Below are positions 1-11,760 of a stretch of DNA of 64,000 nucleotides, piece by piece; position 1 is the stretch's first letter; every line of letters begins with the position of its first letter. Below the pieces are notes generated by a model. It was given only the letters and a program-made list of their open reading frames with translations, was not told where the DNA came from and did no database searches. The position numbers and the translations under genes are program-made. The DNA is from Gnetum montanum (lineage: Eukaryota; Streptophyta; Gnetopsida; Gnetales; Gnetaceae), in assembly GCA_015680685.1 (NCBI GenBank), contig MNCI01004556.1, positions 385,108 to 449,107 of the forward strand, read 5' to 3'.

Positions 1-780
1 ACTACTATACCAAATGGGTAGAGGTAGCAGCCATCATCGATTATACATCATCCACTGCTACTCAATTTGTACAACAAAATGTGGTGAACAAGTTTGGGGT
101 GCTACGTGCACTAATTTCTAACAACAAAACCCATTTTATAGGTGCTACTTTTCAAAAACTCATACAACACTTGGGGGTTGAACATAAATTAACAACACCC
201 CATAACTCCAAAGCCAATGGTCAAGTAGAGGTGACTAATAGGGAGATCACAAGGATTCTAACAAGAACTATTAGAAAATATAGGAGAGACTAGAGCATAA
301 AACTCAATGATGCCCTTTGGTCCTACTACTCAACATGGAAACTCCCTATTGGATTCTCTCCCCATTATTTAGTGTATAGAAAACTTCCAATGCTCTCAAT
401 TCAATTTGAGATCTGTACACTTTCAATGACCTATGACCTAGACCTTGACCTAAGTCTAGCACAAAAAAAGAAAGACTGATCAACCTAAATGTGCTAGATA
501 AAAATTGATTAGTGGCCTTGTCTTTGAAAGTGCATAAGGCATTTAGCAAAAAATGACATGATCTTAAAATATGAAAAGTGAAATTTCAACTAGAAGATAA
601 GGTTCTCTACTGGAATCCCACACACGTACCTCAAAAACCCAAATTCCAAACATTATGAGAATGGCCTTATATAGTTTATGAAACCTTTCCTTCTAGGGCC
701 ATGACCATATACAAACTTGAAAGCCCAAGTAAGAAGTAGTTGGTCAACATCCAATTCATAAAGCCTTTCCACAGGCCCAA
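1..780 (+). pseudogene. Integrase, C-terminal half (copy A)
   Basis: The frame shows the end of a retroviral-type integrase core: a YYTKWVEVA stretch, then a FGVLRALISNNKTHF segment where the second catalytic Asp is expected (DN is read as NN, so it is lost), then HNSKANGQVEVTNREI around the third catalytic acidic residue (Glu kept). A TAG follows at about 291. The C-terminal binding region continues in other frames to about 770 (YDLDLDLSL, FQLEDKVLYWNP, KPFHRP). Copies B and C carry the same C-terminal block. The role was insertion of element cDNA. Stops and frame breaks make it non-functional. Confidence 0.85.
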
Positions 781-2400
781 ACAAGTCATTGCAACAAATA
801 CATCATCAGATGGACAATCACGCTCAAATTTTCAAATCTCCTCCTTCCAACTCAATTGTAGGGGAGATGGTCATCCATACTAATCATAGATGTGGCTTCT
901 CAGTTTTTATATTTTTTTTTTTTACATATTTTTGTCTTTGCAAATTATTTGTCTTACATATTTTTTATTTTTAAAATTTTTCTTATTTTACACCTTTTTT
1001 TTTTGTTTTACACCATCATTAGTACATTTAAATCTTTCTTGAGTATTTTACACTTTCTTATATATTTTAGTGTGATTTTTTAATATTTTTTAATAAAAGT
1101 ACTATGTGCTAAGAAGACACAATGGTGTTATGGCTATTGTTGATGGTAGTCTGTGCTTAATGTTCTTTTTGCTAATGTGTGGTTTCAATTTTTGAATTTT
1201 TATACTGATGGCTAAGGCATGGTTTCTTTTCATAGAATAGGCAATGAGTCCACAACATCCACCCATCCACAAACTCTATGGTTTTTCTTGTTTTGGAAAT
1301 TTGAGGTCCCTTTCATTAAATAAAAATTTAATAAATTTGTGACCTTGGTAGTTTCTAGAATTGGAAAGGATTCAAGGGTTTGCATAGGGTGTGACTTCAA
1401 GGGGACTCAATAATCTTTGTAGTATTATACTTCCTTGGGTTCATGAGTGTTCTCATAGACTTCTTACCATTTCATGTTGACCAATAACAAAAAGTTGAAT
1501 AAAGTCTTTGCATGGTGTGGCTCACATCAAAAAAGAAAATAAAATAAAATTTAAAAAAAAAAGAAAAGAAAAAAACATGATGAAAATTCAAAGCACACCC
1601 CTTAGACCAATAAACAAGCTACAAGCATTGGTTATGAGATTAGAAAGACATGTTACCCATGCCTAAAGGTCCTCTCTCACTTCCTACTTCTCTTTCCTTC
1701 TCTTTATGGAATGGTGGTTATTTTTTGGAAGCACTCTTATGTCTCAAAGGGGTGGATCGGTCTTGGAGTGATGATGCGAAGTCACTGAAAGAAGTTTGTT
1801 TTGGTCTAGACTAAAGATGAATATTCTCAGGTCATTTTAAACAAAAATCCATAAAGGAGTTCTTATGACCTCAATTTGAAATTCCATTTCACCTTATCCA
1901 TCATCTACCCATGCTACTCGTAACTCATCTCATTGAAAATTTCCATGTTCTTGATTTGGTGTCTTGGTTAGATGTACTTGAATTCTTGGGTAGAATCTTT
2001 TGGGTTTTGATGCTTAACTTCCACCAAGAATTAATGACCGATGGGACCCATAGACTCATTAGATTGAGGTTATGCAAGGGAAAATAAGGTGTGTTTTTGC
2101 TATGGGAAGGATACACTTTCTTATCTCTTGGTTGGATTCATTATGCATCTTATCCTTAGGCATTATTGTAATGAGAATCTTTTGTACATCCATCTTCTAC
2201 ATCCAACCATGTGCTCCTTTACATATTTTGTTCAACTTACATATTCTCCATCAAATATTTAAATTTTTGAGCTTTCAAAGACCCTCTTCAATGATTTCAT
2301 CATATTCTTGGTTTTTTTGGGATTCCATCGATCCCAAATTCATTGTAAAATTCCTTGTATTTTTCAAGGTATTCACAATTGAAAATTTTGTTTACTAAGC
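781..2400 (+). other. Post-integrase spacer (copy A)
   Basis: No coding potential is visible. The stretch is AT-rich with T-runs. It aligns by eye with 24121-25680 (B), 45041-46560 (C) and, reversed, about 57081-57975 (D), so it is an element spacer and not host sequence. A recurring landmark is a run on GTCTTTGCATGGTGTGG followed by CAAAGCACACCCCTTAGAC. Confidence 0.7.
855..870 (+). promoter_or_regulatory. Post-integrase purine tract (second PPT-like site)
   Basis: TTGTAGGGGAGATGG lies about 75 bases after the integrase end. The matching sites are GTTGTGGGGAAGATAG at 24191 (B) and GTCATGGGGAAGATGG at 45137 (C). A G-rich purine tract directly after integrase is where a simple Ty3/gypsy element would carry its 3' polypurine tract. 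The true LTR-adjacent PPT of this family is a different tract about 5 kb further on. Confidence 0.5.
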
Positions 2401-2495
2401 TCGTAAATGGGGCCCTGTTGACAAAGCAAACACATACACAAGGCCTTGTATATGTAGATCCATCAATGTAGCACAAAAATAGTATAAATATGCAT
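2401..2495 (+). promoter_or_regulatory. Internal promoter-like block before extra ORF (copy A)
   Basis: GGGGCCCTGTTGAC and CATCAATGTAGC motifs of the kind found in the family's LTR U3 lie just upstream of a TATA box, TATAAATA at 2483-2490. B, C and D have the same arrangement at the matching place. Promoter activity is inferred from this conservation only. Confidence 0.5.
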
Positions 2496-2620
2496 GATCC
2501 CACTTTGAAATTTTTACATTTGCTCATAAATGCCAATGGAGTTTTTCAAATTTTCAGAGCCCATAACTTCCTAACAGTTTATCCAAATCACTCCATTCTT
2601 CAACCTTATAGCTACCAAAG

Positions 2621-2912
2621 GTAAGCTCTTAGTTATGGGGGCCATAAATGTGCCATTTTTGACAAAAAAGGTTTTGCCATTTTTAAAACTCCCACAAAGG
2701 TTTAACTAAGAAATTAACATTTAAACACCAAATTACAAGAGTTAAATCTTTTCAACAAGATCTAGTGAAATTTATAATAAATAATTAATAAAATAATCAA
2801 TCTACCATGATCCAACATTAGCAAAATTGTAACTAATTAACAAGATAACGTATTCAAAAAATTTAAAGTTACACATTATATCTACTAATCCACAGATGTG
2901 TTGTGATTGTAG
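2621..2912 (+). other. Predicted 5'-UTR intron (copy A)
   Basis: The donor is CCAAAG|GTAAGCTC. A branch-like CTACTAATCC lies about 28 bases before the acceptor TTGTAG|ATGG, and the ATG of the extra ORF follows the AG at once. Length is 292 nt. B has a 309-nt and D a 293-nt counterpart with the same signals. Confidence 0.55.
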
Positions 2913-5775
2913 ATGGCACTAAAAGGCAAACACACGTAGGAAGGAGGACTATCTTAACAAAGGGAGAAAAGGACTAGAATAAGAAGGGGCCAAGAAAAAG
3001 CCCAGGAAGAACCATTTGCAACCCATGCCATGGGTCCTCTTAGGGAAAAGGCCAAGGTGGAATCTATTCATCAGATTCCAAAACCAACAACAACAATAGA
3101 ACATTCCTACTTGGATGAGGCACCAACTTACTAAGAAAACCTTGAGGTGACCTTGACATAAGCTTGCCTAAATCAAATCAAATCAAGGAAGGTCTAAAAA
3201 ATAGTTCTCCAAGAGTTAAACTTTGGCTCTTTCCTAGAGTAAGAACCTAAAGTATAGGTCCAATTGAAGATCTCTCCCATGTGACCAATTATCACTTCCA
3301 CTAGGGAGTGGTACATGGGAGAGACATTCTTATTTTGGAATAACAACTAGTATAGTTCAATAGTCAAAATCAAGGATATCTCAATGTCCTACTTAGTGCA
3401 AGTCATTGCTGAAGTGCTTGGGTTGCTAGAACTAGGGTAAATCTTACTGAGATTCCAATTAAGGTAGACCCCAACATAAAAAAGGAATGGATTTGATGGT
3501 GCTATGGTGTCAACCACAAGAAGTATGGCATGATCACACTAGAAAATTAATTTACCATAAGATTGCAACCTTTTAGCTAAACCCCATGGTGAGGCCTAGT
3601 AAGATCACTACATTTTCTACCGATGCATGCACTACTTTGAGTGGGAGACTCCCTATTAACATTCCATAACTAATCTATCTAGAGATAGAGAAGTGATTTA
3701 AAGAGAATGAACATTGAAGGAATGCACTCCCCTTCCCATGCCTCATTAGAAAACACTATTAGAGGGGAGGGATAGTACATTATATAAATGATGCTTTTAG
3801 ACATGCTCTGACTGCTAATTGGGTGGAGATGATGAAAGATAAAATGCATGCAACAACTATTCAAGAAGAGGAGTAGTAGCCATCCCTCCACCTACCACTC
3901 AAAAAATTATGCTTGACATCATTGCAATAGCCAAATGGTTGTGTGAATACTAAGAATGACTCTTGACTGAATAAGAGCAATAAGTAGGCATGAGTGGTGG
4001 GGACCCATCTATGTACCAGTTAGCAATGAGTCACCTAAACGAGGTGGCTTGAATAGTTAACCTAATGGGAGGAGGTAGATCCATTTTATTAGCCCAATGA
4101 ATGTAGCTATCCATGAGGTTGAATCCTAGTGCTAGAGACATCATGGTATCTCTTGTAGAATAGCAGCCAATGCTAGAAATTTCTAGAAAAGTCACAACCT
4201 TCTTAGTGGACTTAGAGGAAGGCAAGGAGGAAATAGTACTAGTGATGCAGCACTAAGGGTAGGAGATAGTAGTAGATATGGTTTCTAATAGAAGCTAAAA
4301 TACTTAATGCACCTGTAGTGTTTGTACCAGATGTCACTACACTTAGAGATGTGCAGACATCTAAAGGGACCACAAGCGGCAGATTAATTGTAGCACAACA
4401 TGTAGAACTGTTGGATTAACTAGTGGGAACTAGACAACCACTTCTAGATGTCTTTGATCTTCTAGATAATATTACTACAACCCAATCAGAGCTACTAAAT
4501 GCAAGGAAAAAAAACGTTACCTTAGAGGGGTAACTCAAAATAGCCAAGGAGTTGAATGAATGCTTGGCCATTGAAGCTGTTGAATTAAGAGCCCAAATTA
4601 CTGACCCTACATTTTTCAACCTAACATTAATAAGAGATGAAGCTCTTGAATAGCTTCACACAAAATTGAAAGGGGTTGAGGGTGTGATGGAGACAACAAT
4701 GTTCTACCAATCCTTGGTAGAGGCTACCTAGCACAAAATTTAGAAGGCCTTGGATCTGACCCGCTAGGAGAATGTGTAACTAACTATAGAGAAACATCAC
4801 CTATGAAATGTTGATGAGCATAAAGAATAGTTGATTAACTTTATCCATCAATAATAGGAGCAACTAGCTAGTGTAAACATAGAGTTAAGGAGATTGATAG
4901 CTAAAAATAGAAACCTCTTCATGAAGGAGGTTTGTGGTTTTCTCCAAAAGACTACAATAGAGGTAGCCTCCTGGAAATTAGAGGCTTTCAAATTTTAGAG
5001 AGTCAAAGATCATTACAAAGATTAGGTTGGTCTACAGAAAGAAGTTAATGAAAAACACCTCTAGTTATCAAAGGAAAAAGTAAATAAAACCCTCCAGTAA
5101 CTCTAGCAAGGAAGAGAATTTTGGCAACTTATCATTGATGGGGTAGATGCCTACAAGAAGATGGAAATCTACATGAAGGAGTTGCAGATTGAAAAGATGA
5201 TAGAATACATGAAGCTTGCCAATCTCCAATATGCAAATCTAGCTATGTCGACTACTAAACGGTCACGTTTAGAACTAGAGAAGCAGGTTGCTAGCTCGTA
5301 CTTGTTGTACAAGGTTAAGTTCAAGCATCATAAGAACACCAAGTAAAAGCTTGTAGTGGCAAACACTAAACTCAAAATTTCCAAAGCCAAATGCACTAAT
5401 TAGAGATTTGTTGCTGAGAACTTGGCCAAAAGAATAGATGACTACTAGGAGCTGTAGAATGCAATGAAGACAATCAATGTCAAATACAAACAATTTTCTA
5501 CCTAGTTTATCAATGTTAAGGAGATATTCCCAGTAATGTCCTATCCTTGGGATATCCTCATTCCAATCCACATTAGCAATGCTGTGTGGAATATGAATGA
5601 TCCATGGAGCAAGGAGGAGAAGATGAAGGAATAATTGGATACCTTTCACCTTCCACTAGAGGTTGTAGTTACAGAAGGATAGCCACAGCTACCTCAACCA
5701 TTGTGCCTACTTGAAGCTGGTGAAGGTCCTTCAGAACCTTAGGAATCTCCACCACTTGGGACTTTCTGATCTTCT
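2913..5775 (+). pseudogene. Extra 3' ORF, transposon-protein-like plus coiled coil (copy A)
   Basis: A degenerate ORF starts at the ATG after the predicted acceptor. Landmarks shared with B, C and D are a WYMGET-type motif (about 3310), a segment ending in a VTTFSA-like motif (about 3600, mutated here), a short proline stretch (3885), then a long stretch of Lys/Glu/Leu-rich sequence (about 4640-5600) with the look of a coiled coil. The middle segment resembles the plant 'putative plant transposon protein' family common in Athila-like elements. That is recognition by motif style and was not searched. Numerous TAG codons and frameshifts disable it. Function unknown. Position suggests the env-like or additional ORF of plant Ty3/gypsy elements. 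Confidence 0.65.
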
Positions 5776-6005
5776 CAACTTCCTTCATGCCATCAAAGGA
5801 TGTGTTGTCTAGTTTTAAGTAGTCATGTCATGGTGTTCAATTTTGTGTCATGAACACCACAATTTTTTATAATGTGTTGATTTGTATACTTGGGCACTCA
5901 GTTTTATTATGTTATTTTGTTATGTTAAGTGTTAGTCAATAATCCCATACCTTTCCAATTTTGTAAAGGAACTTGAGGACAAGTTTTCATTCAATGATGG
6001 GAGTA
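5776..6005 (+). other. 3' leader to LTR with polypurine tract (copy A)
   Basis: A short conserved non-coding stretch carries GTCATGGTGTTCAATTTTGT and ACCTTTCCAATTTTGTAAA, also present in B, C and D. It ends in the PPT GATGGGAGTA (5996-6005). Intact relatives read TGGGGGTA at the same place. Confidence 0.7.
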
Positions 6006-6965
6006 TGATGAGTGTCACAATGTCACATTGATGGGCCCTTGTTGATGTGGCCTTGTTGACAGGCCCCCATCTATGTGACCTCATCTACATGGTGTTTCCT
6101 TATTCACGGGGATACATCAACGTAGCATTTACTATGTCTATGGGACTCCATCGACACAACTTCATAATAAAATCTATAAGTATGTGCTCACCAACCATGT
6201 TTATGAGGAGTCAAGTCATAGTTGTAGTAGAGCTCTTGCCATTTTATCATTTGAGAGTTAGAATATTTCTCTGAGTGCCTGCAGTAGGAGTTATAGAGTG
6301 TATGAATCTTTATTTGAGAATTGTTATACTTGAACACACTAGTGTGAATGGTAATAAAGATGAGCCTTTTAATCAAACCTTGTAGCACTTAGAATAGATT
6401 AATGATTTATTTATGTATTTATTGTTTTCATTAATTATGCAATTAATCAAGCTAAATTAGACTTTTAAGTGATCAGTTAATTAATTAAGCTAAATAGATT
6501 AAACACATAAGTACAACTGCTTCGAGTGTAAACATGTATTGACTTGGTAATCCCAACAATGTTATTTCTTGGTTCACCCAATAACATAACGCTTGGTAAT
6601 GCTAGTAGTGGATACATGGGTTCAAGATGTGTATGGAAAGTGGGAGTAGATGCTTATGTTAGGACTAGTTAGAGATTAGTTAAGTAGTTAAATTAAATTA
6701 GTTATTAAATTACTTCACTTCTCTATTTTTAAGAACCAAGAACATAAAACATAAAATAATAAAAATCATATGCCTCGATTACACTTAACCATACCTTTGT
6801 ACATCACAAGTGTAATTGGGAAGACAAGAAATGACTATTAGGGAAAGGTTCACTTTCTAGAAGACTAGTGTACTAGAAGACATAGAGTCCATGAAATTTG
6901 ACTGGATTGCACATGAACACTTTGTGATTCATATGGTTGAGTATAGGGATACTCACTACTAATCA
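6006..6965 (+). mobile_element. Family 1 LTR (3' LTR of copy A)
   Basis: It begins TGATGAGT directly after the PPT and ends in a decayed ACTCATCA (read CTAATCA), so LTR ends form an 8-bp inverted repeat. The U3 has GATGGGCCC/GTTGATG repeats. Mid-LTR has short tandem repeats on TTGGTAATCCCAACAATG. A hairpin follows with arms 6776-6786 and 6808-6818, one G-U pair and otherwise complete. Six other LTRs of this family occur in the window. Confidence 0.85.
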
Positions 6966-7439
6966 TATGCCATAAATACAAAATGAAAAAATGATAACTA
7001 TGTTAGCATGAACCCTAAATCATCCTCCATCATTCATCAAAACCTAGTTGTAAGGTCATGAAAAGGTTGTGACATATACAAAATGATATTTCTTGATCTC
7101 GAATGAAAAATGGATAAACTTTTGTATAGTGATCTCTAGCCTTTGGGTAATGAAAAATCACAAAAATGGCCAAAAATACATTTTTAGGGCTCTTAGAACG
7201 TCTAAAAAATAGGTATAAATAAATTTTGATCTTTTAGTAGCTGTAAAAGCCTAGAACAACCTTGAAAAGATTATATTTTTATTTGAAAATATTTTAATAT
7301 TTTTTAAATATTCATCTACATTTATAGTTTTGGTTTTGACCTTTCAATTTTGCAACATTTCTTAAGCTATTAGCTTAAAAATTTAGTTTAAGCTTTTGGC
7401 ATATTTTGATAAATGTGAGATCTAGGATTTTTAACCTTT

Positions 7440-7770
7440 TTTTTTTTGATAAATATGAGATTTAGGCTCACCAATCATTTAGTAAGAAAATAAATTTTAG
7501 ATTCATTAAATTCACATTTTACGTGAGATTTAGGCTCACTAATTCTTTGTTTTATAATTATTGACTCTATTAGATGTTTAGGTTTAAGTTCCCATCACCT
7601 AAGGACTTGTTTATTGGATTCATTATCTATGTGGTATTCAGTTCGATTTCACTAATTTTGAAGGATATGGATTTTAGACTCATCAAGTTAATAATATATG
7701 AGTTCTAAACTCATTAACATGTGGGCTATAGACCTCTAACTTGATAATATATGGGTTATAGACTCACTAG
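7440..7770 (+). repeat. Short tandem repeats inside chromovirus LTR 1
   Basis: Repeated units on GAGATTTAGGCTCACTAAT and TATGGGTTATAGACTCACTA, about 30-60 bp apart. LTR 2 (13390-13850) has the same motif family with more units. Confidence 0.6.
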
Positions 7771-8067
7771 TTTATTCATTCATTGGATGGGCTAATGGAT
7801 CATGGTGAATTATCATTTAGTCATTTAGTTATCCATTCAAATTTATCTGTATTGGATGCATTGGTTTGATTGTATTTTTTTGTTTGCTAACTTTTGGTGA
7901 TAGCTAATCCATGTGGATGATTGTCCAACTACCTAATGTCTCCAACCAAACCCATAAAGGAATATTTGTTGGTTATGTTTACACTAAATTTTAGAACTCA
8001 TTCCCTTGATTTTTATGTTTTCTAGTTCATTGCATTAACTTAGATGAGGAGGATTTAATAGGATGTT

Positions 8068-8693
8068 GCTAATGATTAATTTATGTTTTAAGATGTTTCA
8101 TTAAGATTTAAATTTCAATTTAAGTTAGATTTTATGATATTATGTTCCACTGCCATTATAGATTTAGTATTAACTATGGAACTTGTTTTATGATTCATCT
8201 ATTTTTAGTACAAGTTAATTCTATTTTGGATCTTGGTAATGTTATATTTCATTATATATATTTCATCTATTTATATAATGTTAATGGCCAATGCCTATTA
8301 GATGTAACTATACTTGGATTCCATACCTATCTTAGATTATTTCATTAGATCATAGTTTACATTCTAAGGTTGTAATTATTGCTAATGATTAATTCATGTT
8401 TTATGATGTGTCATTAAGATTTGGATATTAATTTAAGTTGGATTCTATGCTATAATTTTTAACAACAAATGTAGATATAGTATTAGTTTTGAGACTTGTT
8501 TTATGATTTATCTATTTTCAATACAAGCTAATTCTAGTTTGGATGTTGGTTATGTGACATTTCATTATATATTTTTCATTTATCTATGCAATGTTAATGT
8601 CTAATGTCTATTAGATATAACTGTAATTATATTCCATATCTATTGTAGATTATTTTAGTAGATCATAATTTACATTCTAAGGTTGTAATTATT
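8068..8693 (+). repeat. 313-bp tandem duplication in LTR 1
   Basis: Copy 1 starts GCTAATGATTAATTTATG at 8068 and copy 2 starts GCTAATGATTAATTCATG at 8381. Both run to CATTCTAAGGTTGTAATTATT. LTR 2 has one copy (about 14125-14440). Confidence 0.85.
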
Positions 8694-9021
8694 AAGGTTA
8701 TAATCTAGTTTTTTTTAATTCTTTTCACACCATTGTATTATTAATTCTAGCATGGCCAAATAGGTTACATTCTATTTTTTGTAGTAAATAGGCTAGGTTT
8801 GGTACCCATGGGCCTATTTTCACTCTTTTTATTATATTTACATTTTGCTATGAATTTTTCTCTTATACCTATGTGCCTATTTATGGATACCTACTACTTT
8901 ACCTATTAAGCTTTCTTAGAATTCATTCATTTGTAGTAAGAAGTACTTTATTTTTTTGCATATTGGTATCTCATCTATAAGTAATACCTTCTACCCTAAT
9001 CCTAGTTAGCTTAGTATTACA

Positions 9022-9036
9022 TGTTAATATCAAAGA
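9022..9036 (+). other. Primer-binding site, initiator Met tRNA type (decayed)
   Basis: TGTTAATATCAAAGA directly follows the LTR end. It fits the usual plant PBS TGGTATCAGAGC after G-to-A changes. The matching site after LTR 2 (about 14764-14780) is poorer. Confidence 0.45.
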
Positions 9037-9059
9037 TCTTATTTTGATAAGTATTCTTA

Positions 9060-9560
9060 GATTTGTGATATTGGAATGATGCTATGAAGCAAATTCAAGA
9101 AAACCCTATCCAATCCATTAGGAAAATCATATAAGAGGGAGGATTTCCAAATAATAACAAATGTTTTATATGCATTGTTCTCTTGTTTGCGTATCAAGGT
9201 TGCATTGTGGAAGCATGTTTATTTAACAACTGATTATGTTTGGTTGGGTTGTTAAGTATACATCTTTTTCAAGTTGTTTGGTGAATAATATTCTAAGTAT
9301 TTTATTTACCTACTTAGAATGGTGTAAAAGTTTTTCTCATACTATTTGTATGAGTAAGAGGACTTAGCAAGTGTTTCAAGAATTTGATGTATGCCACCAT
9401 ATGATAAACATGTTTTACAACTTATCAACTTTTATTGGATGTTAACTTAGATGGTAGCCCATTTAGATATTTTGTATGTAAGAAGAATTAGATTATTATG
9501 ATAACTTTCTAAGTTAATTTTCCTGGATATTTTAACTTAAGTAATTTATAACATGTTCTA
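9060..9560 (+). pseudogene. Chromovirus gag remnant
   Basis: The conceptual frame around 9320-9430 reads SICMSK/CHHMINMFYNL-like residues. The same segment appears reversed at 33180-33290, so it is a conserved coding region. Its place between PBS and protease fits gag (capsid). It is short and stop-ridden, and no zinc knuckle is seen. Confidence 0.5.
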
Positions 9561-9699
9561 TGTTGAAGAGTTAGTTATAACATTGATTTTCCCTCTAGCG
9601 AGTTGGACAATGATCTTGATGAAAGTTGAGGATCAAGAACCTTTGGTAACAACCTAAATAAAGGAGAATATTAACTCCAACAATTGTACCACTTATTCC

Positions 9700-10030
9700 T
9701 AGGTGATATGTTGGCTACAAAAAAATAATAAATCAACTTAGTTTTTAAGAGAACATGGATGTTGGATGCAATGTTTTGACAAGATATCTCTTGGTGAATC
9801 AATGTATTTTTCCTAAAGTTGTAGTTTCTAATATGTTACCCTTAAACAAAGTGGTGATAAAAGACAATAGATGGTACGATGATCTATTGGTGATGGAACT
9901 TGGAAAGTATGACATAATTTTTGGATTGGACTAGTTGGATAAATATGAGGAATAGTTGGATTGTAAAAGAAAGATTCTCACACTTATTTTCAAGAGTGTA
10001 AAAGAAGTTACAATATAAACAAGTAAGAGA
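9700..10030 (+). pseudogene. Chromovirus aspartic protease, C-terminal part
   Basis: One frame gives DDLLVMELGKYDIIFGLD, a stop where Trp is usual, then LDKYEE and LDCKRKILTL. This is the typical end of a Ty3/gypsy protease (xxLGMDWLxxxxAxIDCxxKxxxF). The N-terminal catalytic motif is not recognisable. TGG has become TAG twice. Confidence 0.75.
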
Positions 10031-10139
10031 TTGATTAAGATTTATCTAGTGAGAGCTAAGAAGTATTAGTAGTTGCTTAAGAATGTTCACAATTGTTATA
10101 TGATCTCAATGCACAAAGAGCCTAAGTAGGAGATAGATC

Positions 10140-11140
10140 ACATTTTGATCATACAAGAGCTCTTGGATGTATTTAAGAAAGAACTCCCTAAATTTCCCCT
10201 CATTAAAAGATTTAGTTTGATATTGTACTTCACCTTGGAACTTAACCAACCTTGAAGTAACCTCATAGGATCTTGCTAGTAAATTTAGTGAAGCTTAAAA
10301 TTCATATTTGAGAGCTGATGGATGAGGAAATGATTCAACTAAGTGTTTTATCTTATGTTGCACTAGTATTCTTTGTGAAGAAGAAGAAGAATGATAGTTT
10401 AAGATTGTACATTGATGAGAAGCAATTGGATCAAGTGATAATTAAGAATTAATATCCTATTCCTAGGATTAATGATTTATTTAATTATTTAAAAATCTAA
10501 GATGTTCTCTATGATTTACTTAAATTTTGATTATCATCAAGTTAGGATGTGAAAAGAATATGTGCCTAAAATACCTTTGAAAATAAGATATGATTATAAT
10601 GAATTCTTAGTTATGCCTCTTGGCCTTACTAATGTACTAGCTATTTTTATTCACTTGATGAATAGTGTGATGCAGCCTTACTTAGATAAATTTTTCATTA
10701 TCTTCATTGAAAATATTTTGGTTTAATCTGAATATGAAGAGACACACAAGGAAAACCTAAGAGCTGTATTATAAACATTAAGAGAATAGCAACTATTTAC
10801 ACATGCTTCTAAGTGTGTATTTTAGAAGACAAAGATGTAGTTTCTTAAACATGTAGTTTCTAGAGTAGATAGCGTATTTGATCCCTTAAACATAGTAGTA
10901 GTTAATGATTAACCTATTTCAATGATGGTGAATGAAATCAAAAGTTTCTTAGTTTAGTAAGATATTACAAGATGTTTGTAGAGGATTTTTCAAAGATTTT
11001 AGTACCTCTACATAAGCTACTTAGGAAAGATTATGTTTTATCTTAGTCAAATGCTTATCAAAAGACATTTAAGAAGCTCAAATAGAGATTTATCTCAATG
11101 TTTATCTTAATCTCATCAATTCCTAGTATGCCTTATGATG
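10140..11140 (+). pseudogene. Chromovirus reverse transcriptase, to start of RNase H
   Basis: RT motifs run in several frames: FFVKKKKNDSLRLYIDEKQ (RT motif 2-3 region), NQYPIPRINDLF-like, LVMPLGLTN-like (about 10612-10635), then FFIIFIENILV (about 10696-10720), where the catalytic DD pair has become EN. The connection follows (SVFDPLNIVVVND, VNEIKSFL) and an RNase H start at about 11110-11145. The activity, copying element RNA, is lost. After about 11150 the sequence jumps to the integrase C-terminus, so an internal deletion has occurred. Confidence 0.8.
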
Positions 11141-11149
11141 TCTACACAA

Positions 11150-11760
11150 ATGCCTTATGATGTGTTGCATGGTAGAACTTTTCATGAAAATATTTGCAAG
11201 GATTCTATAGAGGATGAATAGAACAGATATCATCAATGAGGCTACAAAATAGATGAAAGTGATCAAGAACTACATGTAGATAACATAGAGAATATATTTT
11301 AAGTATGCCAATAATAGGATATAACCATTAGAATTTAGCATTCGTCATCAAGTTTTCCTCAATGTTTTACCATTTAAAAAATGTATGAAATTTAGTAGAA
11401 TAGGAAAGTTTACTCCATACTACATTGATCCCTTTTAGATTTTGAGAAACAATTGGTAGTGTTAACTATCATCTTGATCTTTCTTAGTAGTTGCCATCAA
11501 TTCATGGAATATTTCATGTTTCCATATTGAAAAAGTTTGTTATAGATTTTAGTCATAAGATAGATTGGTAGGATATAAAGCTCTAACTTGACATTAGTAT
11601 TGTTGAATGACCATTTAAAATTATTAATAGAATAAAGAGGAAGTTGAAAAGTAAGGTGATTCTAATGATTAAGATCATTTGGGAAATACATGAAGTACAA
11701 GAAACAACATAGGAAGTGAAGAAATATCTATATACCATACATCCTAAAATATTTTCATTA
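11150..11760 (+). pseudogene. Integrase C-terminus and chromodomain (chromovirus unit 1)
   Basis: A PYDVLHGRTF stretch matches the P(F/Y)E.LYGR motif after the integrase core. It is followed by PLEFSIRHQVFLNVLPFKK (GPF/Y-type module), GKFTPYYIDPF, and a chromodomain-like end from about 11610: KVILMIKIIWEIHEVQETT, a stop where Trp is expected, then EVKKYLYTIHPKIF. The chromodomain would direct insertion into heterochromatin. Stops and frameshifts throughout. Confidence 0.8.

Larger units (their letters stand above)
1..6965 (+). mobile_element. Family 1 Ty3/gypsy element, copy A (3' part)
   Basis: The window opens inside an LTR retrotransposon. Order seen: integrase, post-integrase purine tract, long spacer, internal promoter-like block, intron-like block, extra ORF, polypurine tract, LTR. 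The same order recurs in copies B and C on this strand and in D (3' half) on the other. The right edge is the LTR end at 6965, where chromovirus LTR sequence starts abruptly, so A appears to have inserted into that LTR. The 5' half lies outside the window, so the target duplication cannot be checked. Confidence 0.85.
6966..9021 (+). mobile_element. Chromovirus LTR 1 (left-truncated)
   Basis: Aligns by eye with 13020-14763 along its length. The left part is missing because copy A ends at 6965. It ends ATTACA just before a primer-binding-site-like stretch, and carries internal repeats (7440-7770) and a 313-bp tandem duplication (8068-8693). Confidence 0.7.

Noticed and set aside
892-1083. Phe/Ile-rich open stretches resembling membrane segments
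   Set aside because: They come from poly-T spacer sequence that is non-coding in copies B and C.
2913-5775. Extra ORF as a true envelope gene
   Set aside because: No signal peptide, hydrophobic fusion segment or C-terminal anchor is visible in any of four copies.
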